From an uncultured Kroppenstedtia sp. (GTDB lineage: Bacteria; Bacillota; Bacilli; Thermoactinomycetales; DSM-45169): a stretch of DNA of 6,475 bases. Shown here one piece after another: positions 5,567-6,475 of the stretch (position 1 is its first letter; every line of letters starts with the position of its first letter). The notes under the pieces were generated by a model that searched no databases, had not been told where the DNA came from, and worked only from the letters and a program-made list of their open reading frames with translations. The stretch lies in assembly GCA_959600065.1 (NCBI GenBank), contig CAUGKZ010000100.1:1-6475 (forward strand), read 5' to 3'. The translations under genes were made by a program, and so were the position numbers.

Positions 5567-6475
5567 ATGTGGAAAGAAAACCAATTAACCCAGATGTTAG
5601 GGATCCGTTATCCTGTGATTCAGGCAGGGATGGCAGGTGGGGCTGCCATGCCGGAGTTAGTAGCGGCGGTCTCTAATGCGGGGGGATTAGGTACGCTGGG
5701 TGCAGGCTATTTGTCACCGGAGGAGATTCGAAAAGCGGTCCGGGAGATCCGAAGCCGCACCGATCACCCCTTTGCTGTCAACCTGCTGGTCACTCAGGAG
5801 CCTTCTCCCTCTGCTGAGGAGTTGAAACAGGGGAGAGAACTATTGGCACCAATCTATCGGGAGATGGGGCTGGAACCGCAGGTGCCCACTCGGTATGCTC
5901 CCTCCTTCGCAGAGCAGATAGAGATCCTGATCGAGGAGAAGATCCCGGTCTTCAGCTTTACCTTTGCCATTCCGGAACAAAAGTGGCTCCATCGGCTGAA
6001 GGCGGAGGGCACGATCTTGATCGGAACAGCCACCACAGTACGGGAGGGGGAACTCCTGGAAGCGGCAGGGGTGGATTTGGTGACAGCCCAAGGAGCGGAG
6101 GCTGGCGGACACCGGGGTACTTTTGCCGGGACCTATGAACAGGGCATGGTTGGTACCCTGGCGCTGGTTCCTCAGTTGGTGGACCGGATCGGGTTGCCAG
6201 TGATTGCCGCTGGTGGAATCATGGATGGTCGCGGATTGGCGGCGTCTTTGGCCTTGGGAGCTGCAGGCGTGCAGATGGGGACGGCTTTTCTCACTTGTTC
6301 GGAAAGCGGGGCGCATGAAGTGCATCAGGCGCAAATCTTGGAAGGGAGTGAGGATGGAACCGTGGTGACGCGGGCTTTTTCAGGGAAACCCGCCCGGGGA
6401 ATTCGTAACCGCTTGATCGACGAGCTGGCGGGAGGGGAAGCGAAGATCCCCCCGTACCCAGTGCAAAACGCTCTG
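5567..6475 (+). CDS. Nitronate monooxygenase-like FMN enzyme, 3' end beyond the window
   Basis: The frame from the ATG at 5567 stays open for 303 codons to the last base, so the C-terminus is missing; the family usually has 310-360 residues. It is a TIM-barrel, FMN-binding oxidoreductase of the class formerly called 2-nitropropane dioxygenase, which oxidises alkyl nitronates such as propionate 3-nitronate to less toxic products. Motifs in order: YPVIQAGMAGG (15-25), SNAGGLGTLGAG (36-47), FAVNLLV (69-75), QGAEAGGHRG (175-184) with the catalytic-type H182, and the phosphate-binding region AAGGIMDGRG (214-223) followed by GVQMGTAFL (234-242). GGGGGAG at 5554-5560 lies six bases before the ATG and fixes the start. 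No signal peptide is seen; it should be cytoplasmic. It resembles Bacillus YrpB. Related barrel proteins include enoyl-ACP reductase FabK, so activity on nitronates is inferred. Its leader may control translation. Confidence 0.92.
   Translation, partial: MWKENQLTQMLGIRYPVIQAGMAGGAAMPELVAAVSNAGGLGTLGAGYLSPEEIRKAVREIRSRTDHPFAVNLLVTQEPSPSAEELKQGRELLAPIYREMGLEPQVPTRYAPSFAEQIEILIEEKIPVFSFTFAIPEQKWLHRLKAEGTILIGTATTVREGELLEAAGVDLVTAQGAEAGGHRGTFAGTYEQGMVGTLALVPQLVDRIGLPVIAAGGIMDGRGLAASLALGAAGVQMGTAFLTCSESGAHEVHQAQILEGSEDGTVVTRAFSGKPARGIRNRLIDELAGGEAKIPPYPVQNAL

Noticed and set aside
5840..6334. 164-codon minus-strand frame opposite the nitronate monooxygenase gene
   Set aside because: The plus-strand frame carries all family motifs; the opposite frame has no recognisable features.
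1..6475. CRISPR array, tRNA, rRNA, insertion sequence or attachment site
   Set aside because: No regularly spaced repeats, no cloverleaf or rRNA-like stretches, no transposase motifs and no flanking duplications were seen.

Overview
The window reads as chromosomal DNA of a Gram-positive Bacillota. Evidence is strong G-rich ribosome binding sites a few bases before the ATGs, Bacillus-type housekeeping-like -10 boxes, U-tailed hairpin terminators, and protein families that resemble Bacillus relatives. Base composition is moderately GC-rich in the outer genes, which together with the families would fit a Thermoactinomycetaceae-like organism. That placement is an inference from style and not a proven identity.

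Layout. Bases 2-1090 (+) hold the C-terminal nine-tenths or so of a major facilitator transporter whose start lies upstream. A perfect 19-bp hairpin (1105-1149) separates it from a convergent gene, 1188-1970 (-), an Fe(II)/2-oxoglutarate dioxygenase of the family that includes Bacillus L-isoleucine hydroxylase. A 435-base gene-free divergent region (1971-2405) follows, then 2406-3122 (+), an Sfp-type 4'-phosphopantetheinyl transferase. After a 378-base gene-free leader (3123-3500) comes 3501-5315 (+), a two-ATPase-domain ABC-F protein of the ribosome-protection type, ending at a strong terminator (5321-5357). A structured leader (about 5446-5566) precedes the last gene, 5567-6475 (+), a nitronate monooxygenase-like FMN enzyme that is still open at the window edge.

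How the parts relate. There is no obvious single operon: each gene appears to have its own promoter region or terminator. The dioxygenase and the phosphopantetheinyl transferase are divergent and could share a control region; both families serve specialised metabolism, but no synthetase or carrier protein is in view. The most interesting non-coding material is in the two leaders. The ABC-F leader has a direct repeat TCTGCTC flanking GAGCAGA, so that anti-terminator and terminator hairpins are mutually exclusive, with a five-codon reading frame upstream. This is the layout expected for antibiotic-responsive attenuation of an ABC-F resistance gene. The nitronate monooxygenase leader has two mutually exclusive helices, one of which would bury the ribosome binding site. 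Both are hand-found pairings and need folding and conservation tests.
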